Source of the DNA: Siphonodentalium dalli
Lineage: Eukaryota; Mollusca; Scaphopoda; Gadilida; Siphonodentaliidae
Reading direction: 5' to 3'
DNA: 64,000 nt
Assembly: GCA_032622095.1 (NCBI GenBank)
Contig: CP136061.1
Location: 39,933,797-39,997,796, forward strand
In this document: positions 1-11,184 of the stretch, piece after piece
Numbering within the stretch: position 1 is the stretch's first letter
How the letters are laid out: each line of letters opens with the position of its first letter
Position numbers and translations under genes: made by a program
The notes under the pieces: model-generated
Seen by the model: the letters and a program-made list of their open reading frames with translations, nothing else
The model's database searches: none
What the model was told of the DNA's origin: nothing

Positions 1-464
1 TTGTTTGTTTTTTTTTGGTTTTGTAATAATTTTTTGCTGGTTTTGTTTTTTGTTTGTAATTTTTTTTTCGTCTTTACTGTTTTTTTGTTTGCTTTACGTT
101 TAAAATAAAATTACTTAAAACATCAGTATTATTCTTGTTCAAAATACTGGAATAATCTACGCGAATGGGCGGTACGAGTAATCCCTATTAAGAAGCATTC
201 CAACGTCAATTTTATGAATACGCCGGGAAAGCCCCGCATCCCGCCCATGCGATGTAAGACGAAAATGAAAATCCGATGTGCCATTCACTGTTATGCCGGG
301 TCGCCCATGCTCATCCATAGCAAATCGCCGGGGTACACGCATGCATGATTGTTACAATTATGATAGGTGACATTATATAAAACACAGTTACACTAGATCA
401 TTTCTAATGTCCAGTTAAAAGCCAGCTTGTGATTGCTCAAACTATTCACCATCGTGCCAATGAC
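1..464. other. T-rich low-complexity start, then AT-rich non-coding
   Basis: The first ~120 bases are T/G-rich simple sequence (runs of T broken by G). From there to ~464 I see no coding frame, repeat partner or RNA gene that I can support. Confidence 0.6.
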
Positions 465-1023
465 TGGCTTACAATCAAACTAATAATCCGTATTAGAGTT
501 CTGCACCATAAAATATATTCTCGAAACCAGACTTCGCTATTCTCGTCACAGGATCAAGTCTCGGTTTATACAAAAATCTCAGACCAGGGGGGGGGGACTA
601 GGTCTCAGTTGCAGACTATTACATATAACACACATAATTATGGATTATATTAAATCTTGTCCAGTTCATATATAATTATAATCTTTACTCTACACGACAT
701 ACAAATATAACACAATTACAATTTGGTTAACATAAAGATAAATGCTTCCAAAAAATACTCATGTTTCTGTTACCAGAACTTGTACGTTACCACATGGTTC
801 GAATTATGAACAGACCGACACAGGCTTGAATGACAATAAGAAGGCAAACCTTGGTTTACGTAAACCTGAGTTTCAAAAAGACGAGAATACGGACCAGTGT
901 TGACCAATAATCCCAGCTTACTCGCCTCGAAGCTGGGTAACACATCGCGATCACGGTGGTTTCGGCCTGGTCTAGACTATAGTTTACATGAAACCCTGGT
1001 CTAGACCAGGGACCAGAATTCGG
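465..1023 (+). repeat. Dispersed repeat, copy 1 (uninterrupted)
   Basis: This segment recurs in inverted orientation 10-13 kb away. Bases ~520-830 match the reverse complement of ~13217-13520 and bases ~810-1023 match the reverse complement of ~10983-11184. Shared landmarks are the 'aagtctcggtttatacaaa' stretch, a poly-G run near 587, 'accagaacttgtacgttacc' and 'gaccagaattcggccg', where similarity stops abruptly. No coding capacity is seen. Because copy 2 is split by an insertion, this copy shows the empty target site. Element class unknown. Confidence 0.8.
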
Positions 1024-1420
1024 CCGAGAGAGTCATGGCTATTGTTATCTCAGAAGTACATTGCTGTTTGGTTGAGTAACATGAATCGCGACTGCGGTTA
1101 CCTCCGAGGTGAACATGGAATGTATAGAGGATTATAACGCGTCCCCATTTTATAGTGAAATTTACAAACCGAGTCCAGTAAATTACGTCTTGACCGAAAT
1201 TTGGCGAGGTCCAGACATAATTTATTGGACGGGTTTTGTAAATTTCGCTAAAACTTTGGAAGAGTTGTAGATTCAATTTATTACTTGATCCAAGACCTCC
1301 ATAAAACATACTTAAATCAATAAATTAAACTTGAAACTAACAGTGGCTTCTATCAGGTGTGCGATGACGTTTCGTGTAACTATGCGTTGTTTGCCAGCGT
1401 AAAGAAATAGTCCCTATATA

Positions 1421-2240
1421 AATAAGACTCTTTGACGTATTATTGGCGTAAATGAACAGACTTGATAGTTGTGGTCCTTCCAATAAACAAGCAAACCGGG
1501 ACATAGGGTAGAAATCACAAGGCCAGTTGGTATAACGTCAATCCAGAGAGCATAAATGATGGTTATGGAAATAAGCTACTTTATGTCGCGGGAGTGACAG
1601 AGTAAATTTTAGTCATGCATAATACATGAGACGTACAGATCTAATGACGCATTCATACGTAGCTCGCGTAACCCAATAGAAATCGAGCTTTCTGTGATCG
1701 TCCAATGAGAACGCTTCTGACAAATTGTTTGACGTCATTTGTGAGACCGCATGGTTCTTTCGCGTCAGCCGCCCTTACAAGCAGGCCAGGCGTTATTTAG
1801 TAGGAACAGTTTCAATTCGGAAAACCCACCCACCCATCCCGTTGCTACGCGAGTTTAAAGTTTCAATGTGGAAGGCTCTAGGTCTAGATACAACCTCAGC
1901 ACCAATAGGGGATAAACTTCAATAGGGGATAAACTTCAAGTATTGCATTAGAATAGACAGTTTTATGCACATGTATGACAATTGTTAATGTTATTTTGGC
2001 GCTATAGGCCCACAACTGTATCGGAAGGACTATAAATATGTTCGGTTAATTCTAATTTGTGTCTGTATCAGACTTTTGAGCCATCATATGGCAATAAACC
2101 ATATGAAACAGACTTGATAGTTGTGGTCCTGCCAATAAACAAGCAAACCGGGACATAGGTTAGAAATCACAAGGCCAGTTGGTATAACGTCAATCCAGAG
2201 AGCACAAATAAGACACTTTGACGTATTATTGACGTAAATT
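1421..2240 (+). repeat. Pair of ~100-bp direct repeats with swapped flanking module
   Basis: A ~100-bp block beginning 'gacttgatagttgtggtcct' occurs at ~1459-1556 and again at ~2108-2207, almost identical. A second ~33-bp module ('ctttgacgtattattg...') precedes the first block (1421-1455) but follows the second (2208-2240), so the order is A-B-...-B-A with everything in the same direction. The 550 bases between include a 17-bp tandem doublet at 1905-1938. The region 1024-1420 has nothing I recognise. Confidence 0.75.
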
Positions 2241-3084
2241 TATGTAATCAATTTCCAATCTATAACAATATCAGTCACAGACACCGATTCTCACTATTTG
2301 CTGTTATGCAACGACCGCTGCATGTCATTATTATAAAATGGGTTTAATGAATGAAATAAGGGACGGATCTTGTAATAAATACATATTCGTCTCTGATGCA
2401 TCTGACAGCACACGACATACGTGTTTCACCTTTTGACGACTTGATTTTTTGCTCTTGCTATACTAGTATATTCAGTTCATTATAATTTACTTCATAGACA
2501 GACTCGTTTCAGTTCTAATTATCCATTTGGTTGCTGTTATTCGTGACGTTGTGCTTTTTAGACCACCCAATTGGCATGAATTTACGCGATACATGTACGC
2601 ATGGAATGTATATGGTTGAAAAACATAAGATGATTACGTCAGTACGTATGGACAACCCGCGACCAATAACCGATAAATGTATGTTACATGTGAGTTCCTG
2701 TACATATAAGAATGGAGTACATTTGTGATGAAAACTTCTTTTGTTAATGTTGGTTCCCTCCCTGAACTGACAGTGCAACTTACATTCCTCATGTCACGGA
2801 GATGTCGGTCTATATATATATACAACTTTGGACAACAAAATTATATTCCTCATATCAAGGAGATGCTCGTCTATATACACAAATATTTTCATAAAAAATA
2901 TTTCCCTGCTGAGTTACGTCAAACGGACATGGCTCTTTCGAGCTTCCAAATAATTTGTCTATGCAATTTGGAATGATGTATATAATAAGGTGGGTTGACA
3001 ATAATACACGAAATATTGACATATCGGCTTCTTATTGTCTGAAAAATGGTCACAGCATTTTCCCAGATGTATTAAATGTTCGTA
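2241..3084. other. Non-coding, no recognised feature
   Basis: Several short overlapping frames on both strands exist here but none has domain-like content or a family resemblance. A short TA microsatellite lies at 2811-2822. Confidence 0.5.
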
Positions 3085-3152
3085 CATAAGTGAAATAAAC
3101 GCTCTTTATTATTTACCATATAAGGAATACACTAATACGGAACGCTCTTTTC
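3085..3152 (+). repeat. Short dispersed repeat carrying AACGCTCTTTAT twice
   Basis: The motif AACGCTCTTTAT at 3098-3109 and a variant at 3141 flank 'ataaggaat'; the same arrangement recurs at 30565-30620. The motif is also repeated at 28931-29731. No coding is implied. Confidence 0.6.
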
Positions 3153-3507
3153 TTTTCCATGCCGTGCACATGGCTGTTTTTTATTTGTGTACCCAAACAT
3201 ATAATTCCCGTGGAAAGGTAGTTCAAGTATTTATTACTTATCTATCAACGTAATTCGCATGATCGCACGATGTTCCAGGCGTGTGATAATTCTCAGAATC
3301 TCACTAGTGCAATCTGTCGACGGAACTATTTTATTCCGTGTTGTTAGACTGGCTCTCGCCGTTACTATTTTTACTTTTTCAACGCAAGGGGCGACAACCA
3401 TCCACATGTCGAAATCGCAATGCGCTGATTGGGTTATATTTTTGGAAAATCGGGGAAAACCCAATTAACACCTTTGCGCGGGTCAAGATGGGTCAAGTTC
3501 ACTCACG

Positions 3508-3866
3508 GATAGACTGAAATAGAACCTCATGAGTGTCTGGATTTTGACGAATTATCGCACTCGATTTGTTGGCGGAACGCGATACCTCTCCCGCACTCAA
3601 GTTCACTCCCTGTCTGATTGTTGCGTCATAACTAAAATGCCGTTAAAACTCATTTAAATTCACATTTTCTGTACCGGGGATGTACGATTGTGAGTCAACA
3701 TTCTGTGATACTGAGATATGTAATAAAAATAGAACCTCATGAGTGTCTGGATTTTGACGAATTATCGGACTCGATTTGTTGGCGGAACGCGATACCTCTC
3801 CCGCACTCGAGGTATCGCTCCGCCAACAAATCTCGTGCGATAATTTGGTCAAAATCCAGACACTCT
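3508..3866. repeat. Direct repeat followed by a ~55-bp-arm fold-back hairpin
   Basis: A ~90-bp segment at 3510-3600 ('gagtgtctggattttgacga' ... 'cctctcccgcactc') is repeated at 3728-3810. The second copy continues straight into its own inverted complement (3806-3865), so 3741-3797 and 3806-3865 can form a long stem with a loop of a few bases. This suggests a small fold-back or MITE-type element with one solo arm. Confidence 0.8.
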
Positions 3867-4191
3867 ATCTATTTATCGACCTATTTCGATACGGGGAAAA
3901 AAATCAAAGCGAATATTATTAGGTGTGTTAATTTGGAGCGCAAACACGCCGTAAATTGGCACCATTTATCAACAGCATTGGATTCCCTCAATGTCCCTAG
4001 CTCATTGAGATGACTATTTACAAATATCGCATGAAACCCATATTATATCATTAAAAAGGCCACTTCATATTCCCTTATATTATATCTCACGTGACTTTCT
4101 CGCATTCTGATTGGCTGCACACTGCTATACTATTTTACGATAGTACCCCAGTAGGATTCCTATATGCCTACTATTCTGTTTCTATTTATAG

Positions 4192-4590
4192 TAACAAACT
4201 CATTTCGCGAAATCGGTTTACCGCCTGAAGATACGGCCGATCTTAAACTATACCGTGTACGATATTTGTTGCAATATAGGCATATCATTAGATTTATTGG
4301 TGAATTGTAATGATCTTACAATGGAACTTACCCCAGAATATATTATACTTGGATTGATGAATAACACCTCTAGTCTAAATATATTTAATATATGTATACT
4401 CTTATACAAGAGATACATATACTCTTGTAAAATGAGAAATAATGAACCTTGCATTCAAGGATTAGTTCAGTCAATCAAATATTACAAAAACATTGAGACT
4501 TTCATTCCATCTAATTCCAATTCATTAAAAGTGATTAGATTCAGAGAACGGTGGGACGAATTGACAAAGTTCTTTGAAACAACAACCTAA
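4192..4590 (+). pseudogene. LINE reverse-transcriptase ORF, C-terminal remnant
   Basis: The frame is open from just after a stop at 4192-4194 to a TAA at 4588-4590. The readable part (~4255-4590, ~111 residues) ends with a run centred on 'CILLYKRYIYSCKMRNNEP', followed by a basic helix and 'RFRERWDELTKF'. It resembles the extreme C-terminus of invertebrate non-LTR retrotransposon ORF2 proteins: a hydrophobic 'IILG' strand, then an aromatic/basic helix with Cys. The endonuclease, the polymerase and the FADD/YADD box are all missing, so it is a 5'-truncated copy. The first codon taken by frame prediction is GTG, not ATG, which fits a fragment. Family assignment (CR1/Jockey/RTE-like) is inference. 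Confidence 0.6.
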
Positions 4591-4850
4591 TTATTTTCAA
4601 TCATTTATCACAAATAACCCTCAAAACTTCACCTACATATCTCAACATCATTCCTGTTGACAACCACATATTATAAGGAAACAAAATTGATGCCAATTGA
4701 TGCCATTGATTGATAACTTAATATAATTAACAAGAACCTGATTAATACTTATTATATAAATTATACATGTTTTTATGTACACTGTAGTTGATATGCTATA
4801 TTTTGTGACCTAAATAAAAATTATTAAAATAAAACAAAAAACAATTCCAC
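4591..4850 (+). other. Probable LINE 3' UTR and A-rich tail
   Basis: After the TAA comes ~220 bp of AT-rich sequence ending in A-rich 'taaaataaaacaaaaaacaa' near 4825-4847. This is what a truncated LINE insertion would leave. I saw no clear target-site duplication. Confidence 0.45.
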
Positions 4851-5345
4851 CTCGAGGACCATAGTGTTTATGTCACTAGTGACGAATAAACGCGTGCTTC
4901 CCGCCTAGGCAGCGCGCCAACAAAATTACGTTACAGTGATTAGGCGGATTAATACTATTTTGAAAAGCCGCGCATGACACTAAAACAAGACAATGCAAAA
5001 TGATTGTTTTGTTCATTACTCTCCAATTTCGTTGCTCTAACGAAATGAAACACAAAAACAAAGAGGCAAATTGGGGGACTATAGTTGCAATTCTGAGCGC
5101 GCAATACTTTCGTATATACGGATGTGACGCGTCTCAGCCAACGTTGTAAATGTATGCATTTTTGAGCTTCTTTTAAGGATTTTGATCTGTTAAAAAGCAT
5201 AAAGCTCTAGTTTTTTCATGTAATATACAAGATCTTCAACTCGTTATGTTGGCATATGACATTTTTCGACTCTTTGTGAATCAAATTTATCAAACTCGTT
5301 TCATAAAATCTTAAAATCTTATATCCCAACATAACTCGTTGGATA

Positions 5346-6214
5346 TATATATTTTATCGATATATATACATATATATATATATAACGTCCGAATATAAGT
5401 ATTACATATATTTATCGACATATATACAAATATAACGTCCGAATATAAGTATTACATGTACTTATCGACACATATATATATATAGCGTCCGAATATAAGT
5501 ATTACATATATTTATCGACATATATACACATGTATAACGTCCGAATATATGTATTGCATGTATTTATCGACATATATACACATGTATAACATTCGAATAT
5601 AAGCATTGCACGTAAGTATCGATATGCATAACGTCCGAATATAAGTATTTCACATATTATCGATATATACATGTTTAACGACCGTATATAAGACTATAAG
5701 TTTTCTTGCCAAAAGTAGGTTAGATTTGTTATATAACATATATAACATGCGTATATAAGTATTGATTGGACGAATTTATCGATTTATATATAACATGCGT
5801 ATATAACTATTGATTGAACGAATTTATCGATTTATATATAACGTCCGTATATAAGTATTGATTGCACGAATTTATCGAATTATATATAACGTCCGTATAT
5901 AAGTATTGATTGCACGAGTGTATCGATTTATATATAACGTCCGTATATAAGTATTGATAGCACGAATTTATCGATTTATATATAACGTCCGTATATAAGT
6001 ATTGATTGCACGAATTTATCGATTTATATATAACATCCGTATATAAGTATTGATTGCACGAATTTATCGATTTATATATAACGTCCGTTTATATATAACG
6101 TTCGTATATAAGTATTGATTGCACGAGTTTATCGATTTATATATAACGTTCGTATATAACTATTGATTGCACGAATTTATCGATTTATATATAACATGCG
6201 TATATAAGTATTGA
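5346..6214 (+). repeat. 48-53 bp AT-rich minisatellite with two subfamilies
   Basis: About 17 head-to-tail units share 'taacgtccg(a/t)atataagt'. Units at ~5375-5680 carry 'attacatatatttatcgaca' after it; units at ~5740-6214 carry 'attgattgcacgaatttatc' and have a 48-bp period. One short partial unit occurs near 6082. The change of subfamily at ~5700 coincides with a unit broken by unrelated sequence. Confidence 0.9.
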
Positions 6215-6439
6215 CGACGATTCAATTAAGCATAACATGCTGATAAATTAATTAAGAAATGGCCATTGAATAAATAAACAAAGGTTACACAAAAATATTT
6301 CTTTCAAAGGGGTGGTAAGTGTAATTTAAACAAGTGACCAGACATCTCACAAACACAGCTACATGTACATGGCGACCCCCCCCCCCTCCCCAGCCCACAC
6401 CAACTTAATATATACCTTGCGGTCGGAAATTTCCAACAC

Positions 6440-7020
6440 TTAGAGAGCTTGGTGGCAGTCTAGATACTATAGGATTTTGCAGTCTTCAAGTTCATATTTC
6501 AAATTTTTCTCCCACTGGTTGTAAGAGGTCCTGATCCCTCCTGTGGCCAGTCAAAACGGCTAATTACTTTTTTTTAAATCCAGGCTTGAATTTGCCTGGA
6601 GTTACATCTCTAGATACTAGGATATTGCAGTTTTCAGGTTCAGATCTCAAAATGTTTTCCCAGTGGGCTGAGGGGGCCTGGTTCCTGCCATGTGGGCCGT
6701 GGCCAGTCAAAAACTGCTAATCAAATAAAAAAACATTGATGCATGCACTTTGCTGGAGTTACATCTCTAGATGCTAGGATTTTACAGTTTTCAGGTTCAG
6801 ATTTAAACATTTTCTCCGACTGGGCTGAGGGGTCCTGGTTCCTTCCATGTGGCCACTCAAAAACTGCTAATCAATTTAATAAACCGAAGCCTGAATTTGC
6901 CTGGGGTTAGACTTCTAGATGCAAGTATTTTGAAGTTTTAAGGTTCAGATTTTAAAATGTTATCCCACTGGGCCGAACCACAATGTGTCCTTTTCCCTCC
7001 TTGGTAGTTAATCAAAGACT
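6440..7020 (+). repeat. Four diverged ~150-bp tandem units
   Basis: Landmarks 'ctagatactaggat(a/t)ttgcag' occur at ~6461, 6610, 6768 and 6914 (spacing 149, 158, 146). Each is followed by 'ggttcagat', '(c)ccactgggctgag' and 'tggccagtcaaaa'. No coding frame persists. A C-run lies at 6377-6385 just upstream. The stretch 6215-6440 is otherwise featureless. Confidence 0.8.
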
Positions 7021-7371
7021 AATATTCATATTCATGAAATTAAAATATTATCAAGGCTGTGAAATTCCAGTTTGGAAATTTCAAGCCAATGGGGGGTGCA
7101 CTTAGTAGTACGCGAACTTGGGAGTTTGGTCTGTCCCAAGCGGGGGGTGCAGTTGGAAATTCCAAGGTCGGCACCCCCACAACGAAGACCCTCTAGCCAC
7201 GTCCCTGCATCGAATATAGCCACGTCCCCGCATAGCTACGACGTATATAGAATGCATGGGCCTCGTTCTCATCCGCATACATACGCATGCGTATACCTAA
7301 ATTAATAAATGACATTAAACAAGAAAACCATAATCAAAAATGGTAACGCGGTCAAGATAATATACTATATA
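7021..7371. other. Non-coding, G-rich patches
   Basis: Two 'ggggggtgca' patches (7089 and 7142) resemble the C-rich patch near 12150 (reverse complement), suggesting a shared old repeat. No gene is seen. Confidence 0.4.
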
Positions 7372-7379
7372 CCCATGAT

Positions 7380-8432
7380 CAGTGTTCACGCTGTCGGTAG
7401 CCAAATTAGCCAATGGCTAATCTTTTTCTAATTTGGCTAATAAAAATTTCATTTGGCTAAACTTTTGGCTAAACTTTTTTTTACCCCAAATGGAGACTGA
7501 AAGCATGGAGTCAGAAAGCTAATTCATAAAAGCGCTCAATAGATCGACATTCAAGACGAAGTTAGGTGACGAAAGTATTTCATTAATTTCGTACTTATGA
7601 AATATCGTTCCGTAACAGCAAAAGGTAAGCTCTAACATTTAGTGTACAGTAAACATATTTTTATTTTCAAATCTAACATAAATTTTGGCAAGTGGGTTTT
7701 CAATTCTGTGATGTGAACGATCTAGTCCGAAAATATCGAAAGTGGGAATATATTGCCGACTGTACAAAGGGAAACCCGATCGCGGACAGTACAAATGGAA
7801 ACCCGATCGACAACTCTATCAACCAAGCGATCACACAGTGATATGCAATCATCTTTAGTTTTCACAAGACGGACATTCAAAGACGCATGGACATTAAACC
7901 GACCGTGGTTGAATCAAGACAATGTGAAGAAAGCAATATTTTGTAAAGTGTGCATTGACGCTGGTATATAAGCAATTTGTTCGTAACAGGCTGTTTTAAT
8001 CTGGAGAAAAATTACGTCATTCTGCACGAAACAGCAAAAGGTTATTATTTTACATTTAATCCCCTAATCCCCCATTGTCTGTCTGGTCACTCACGGGACT
8101 CCCGCACAATGCATGTTTATGATGACATTGTATTTATGTCGGTCGAGGTTTATGAACACCAAGTGTAAGACAATAGCTTAATCAGCCAAATGTGAATCAC
8201 GACAGATATTTTGTGGCTATTTGTCGTCAATACCGATAAGGACAAAATAATATGCATGCTTTTATGACAGATTGTAATTTGATAATGGCGTAACAATATT
8301 AAGTTATTAGTTTCCAGATGTCACTTAGATATTTTCGCAAGGATAAATATTTAATGATTTAAAAAAAGATATCGATATAAAACAAAAAAATAATGACATT
8401 AAGAATTTTTTTTCGGTCCAGCGTGAACACTG
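7380..8432 (+). mobile_element. Non-autonomous hAT transposon with perfect 8-bp target duplication
   Basis: The left end reads CAGTGTTCACGCTG (7380-7393) and the right end CAGCGTGAACACTG (8419-8432), perfect 14-bp inverted termini. They are flanked by the same 8 bases, CCCATGAT, at 7372-7379 and 8433-8440. CA..TG ends of this form with an 8-bp duplication are diagnostic of the hAT superfamily. At 1053 bp it is too short for a working transposase; a zinc-finger remnant sits inside at 7753-7971. Just inside the left end is a run of 'gccaaat/atttggc' motifs also seen at 59984-60060 and 63661-63730. Confidence 0.93.
7753..7971 (+). pseudogene. hAT transposase fragment, N-terminal zinc-finger region
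   Basis: A short open frame (72 codons, TTG first codon, TAA stop) inside the hAT element. Its C-terminal part, with 'RPWLNQDNVKKAIFCKVC' and then 'IDAG', resembles the TTF/BED-type zinc finger found in animal hAT transposases and ZNF862-like proteins: an aromatic 'W(L)' pair, then 'FCKVC' supplying two Cys. The second metal-ligand half and the RNase-H-like catalytic and dimerisation domains are missing. It is transposase debris in an internally deleted copy, in the sense strand of the element. Assignment rests on its position inside a verified hAT insertion plus motif resemblance. Confidence 0.6.
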
Positions 8433-8440
8433 CCCATGAT

Positions 8441-9072
8441 TGTAATTATAGAATATAAAATATATTGGTATCGCGAATTCCGTTAAAATAACAATAACAA
8501 CCAGCACCTAATTAACGAACCGGCGACCGACTCCGCCGTTTCCGACAACAATACCCAGTGGGCTGCAGAACGAAAAATTTCTATAAAAGTTGAAATATAA
8601 AACTTACAAATTATCTTTTTCATTTCTTTTATTTGTAATTGACATAGCTTGTCACAAACCACAAATTAACATTATTGACATAATAATGTAAAAGATAATA
8701 AACGAAATTGAAATTCCCAACTACACCTTTTCACCGGACTCGGCCTCCGGATCGCAGTTCGACTTTTAATCATCCCAAAATTTCCCATTCTATAAATAAA
8801 ACACCCAACGTTAATGTCAGCGCCCACAGCTATCTAGAATCTCTTGGACAGTATACACTCGGCGCACGTAATAAACAAACATAGGTTGCACAAACATTTG
8901 CGTACTGTTGGAATCCCTGACACATGGACATACTCGACATAGAGTAAAAACCTTCGTCTTATGAGCAACGCTGGACGAGAGTCGGGCAGCACACGTGACT
9001 AGGAGTCCAACACTAGTCTGGGCGAATATTCGCAAAATGCCGAAATGTACCATAATATAATGCATTATTATA
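8441..9072. other. Non-coding, no recognised feature
   Basis: A 95-codon minus-strand frame (8817-9104) has no domain-like pattern and no context, so I do not call it a gene. Confidence 0.5.
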
Positions 9073-10105
9073 ATGAAAGTGTTAATGACACTGTAGCTCA
9101 ACACGGGGAGGCGTTAATAATGTTATGCTGAGCAGTCAATAGAATGATAAAGAAGGAAAGTCAAAAAGTTTCGGTAAATGGATTGTATTGTGTAAATGGA
9201 ATTAATTCCATTTCAAACATTTCTCCACTAAATGTGGTCTCCGGGGTTTGCCGATGGATTCAAATGTGAAATCCAAGATGGCTCCAGGCGCCCATGTTTT
9301 TTAAAACAAATTTCGGAAGAATTGGACAGCTTCCATCTAGAGGTCACACCAAATATCCATAAGAAGTTTGGATGAGGGGTGTGCCATGAAAAGAGTAAAA
9401 TCCAAAATGGTCGCTGGCGACCATGTTTTTAAACTAAATTCGGAAAATATCGTTGGTACTCGTCTAGAGGTCACCCTGAATATCCATATGAAGTTTGGCG
9501 AAGATCGGATGAGGGGTGTGGCCTGTAGGTTGTGCCGAAGAATTTAGTCATGCAAAGAGTAAAATCCAAGATGGCCGCTGGCAGACATGCTTTTCAACGG
9601 TTTCTGGGGAAATCGACGGCTCCCGTCAAAGGTCAATCTGAAGATGCGTATAGAGTTTGGTGATGATCGGATGAGGGATGTGGTATGAAGGCTGTGCCTA
9701 CCAATTAAGGATTTGGTATTTCAAAAAGTAAAATTCAAGATGGCTGCCGGCGGCCATGTTTTTCATCGAAAATCGCTACAATTCGATAGCTCCCATCTAG
9801 AGGTGATCCTAAACATGACTGTAAATGTTCAAAATATTTATCCAATAAATGCGGGCTCCAGGGTGTGCCGATCGATTCAAATTTGAAATCCAAATTGGCT
9901 GCTGTCGGCCATGTATTTTAACGAATTTCGGGGAGGGATAGATGGCTCCCATCTAGAGGTCACCCCGAGGATCCATACGGTGTTTGGTGATGATTGGATG
10001 AGGGATGTGGCCTCTCGGGTGAGCCATATGAAATTGTTGACGGGCGCGCATACTGATGCACGGAGGACGGACGCCAACACACGACAATAGCTCAAACTTT
10101 TCGTA
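9073..10105 (+). repeat. 'CCAAGATGGC' tandem block, locus 1 (about 5 units)
   Basis: The block opens with 'gtgttaatgacactgtagct' and closes with 'cgacaatagctcaaactttt', the same leader and trailer as the block at 31716-33136. Between them are ~5 diverged units of ~150-165 bp, starting near 9268, 9410, 9564, 9736 and 9889. Each carries 'aatccaagatggc(c/t)gc(t/c)ggc', then '(c)atgttttt', then 'gatgatcgga'-like text. A defined start and end around tandem units suggests a dispersed element, not a simple satellite. No coding. Confidence 0.85.
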
Positions 10106-10982
10106 AAAATTGTAGACGACTAATTGCGAATAACTAGTTACCAGACATCTCTGTTAAAATTTACATAATTTGCCAATTTGGTAAATGATATTTCTAAATT
10201 ATAACCTATTAGCTTAAACAGGCTTCCCTCCCTTCGAGAGCCTTTATTCGGCGCCAGAGGGGCCTGCAGCCCCTTTGTATGTTAGGGGCGTACAGCTCCA
10301 TGTGTGCGCTTCGAGCACATTTGGACCTAAATATTCACATAGATTCATATTCGACTCATTTGATTCTGAAATAAGCCAAGCCCATAGTGTACTTATACCA
10401 GTTATTATGTTGGATGGCGCGGGCCACTCGTGAATAGCAGTAAACAAGGTTGTTGACATTCGGACCGAGAGGTTTGTCTCGTAGTTTATATTGGATACTT
10501 CCTGAACACCTGTTTGCGTGACTGAGATATAATATAATAGGAGCTCGACTCTGTGTGAATCGTCAGTGATATCATTATACACACCCGAAAACACATGATA
10601 CACTAATGTGCAACTGCATGAGAACATGTATAATTGTCCGTCATTCAATTACATCTAGTTTACAACTAATGCACTGCATGAGTACACGAGGCATATATAC
10701 GACAATTGCTTTGTCGTATACTACCAAAACAAGCGCCTTCAAATTTGCGCTCTCGATGTCTTCTGCGAAGAATAACGTTTTGCGGAATTTTTACCAGACT
10801 GCTTATTTCATGAGAACACTAGCGAATGGGTGATACATTATGTTCAGATGCGTAACAAAACATAAACTGTTGTGGATCACTGAAGTTCATAGGTCAACTC
10901 AATGTTGGCACACCCAAGGCTGATTTTGTTTGATAGAGACAGGATATAGGAGGATTGTTCCATAGAATGAGTTCCATTGGTA
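10106..10982. other. Non-coding; short similarity to ~17230-17350
   Basis: A 134-codon minus-strand frame (10244-10648) is not convincing. Its region shares 'atttgattctgaaata' and 'atggcgcgggcc' with ~17235-17345, so it overlaps an old dispersed repeat. No gene called. Confidence 0.45.
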
Positions 10983-11184
10983 ATATACGGCCGAATTCTG
11001 GTCTCTGGTCTGGTCGCGTAAACTATAGTCTAGACCAAGCCCAAACCACGGTGATCGCGATGTGTTAGCTAGCTTCGGAGCGAGTAAGCTGGGATTAGTG
11101 GTCCGCACTGGTCCGTATCCTCGTCTTTTTGAAACTCAGGTTTACGTAAACCAATGTTTGCATTCTTATTGTCATTCAAGCCTG
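10983..11184 (-). repeat. Dispersed repeat copy 2, first half (inverted relative to 810-1023)
   Basis: Reverse complement of ~810-1023. It continues after the inserted element at 13217. The last three bases, CTG (11182-11184), form the left target duplication of that insertion. Confidence 0.85.

Noticed and set aside
10244-10648. 134-codon minus-strand frame
   Set aside because: No family pattern, and it overlaps a dispersed repeat seen also near 17.3 kb.
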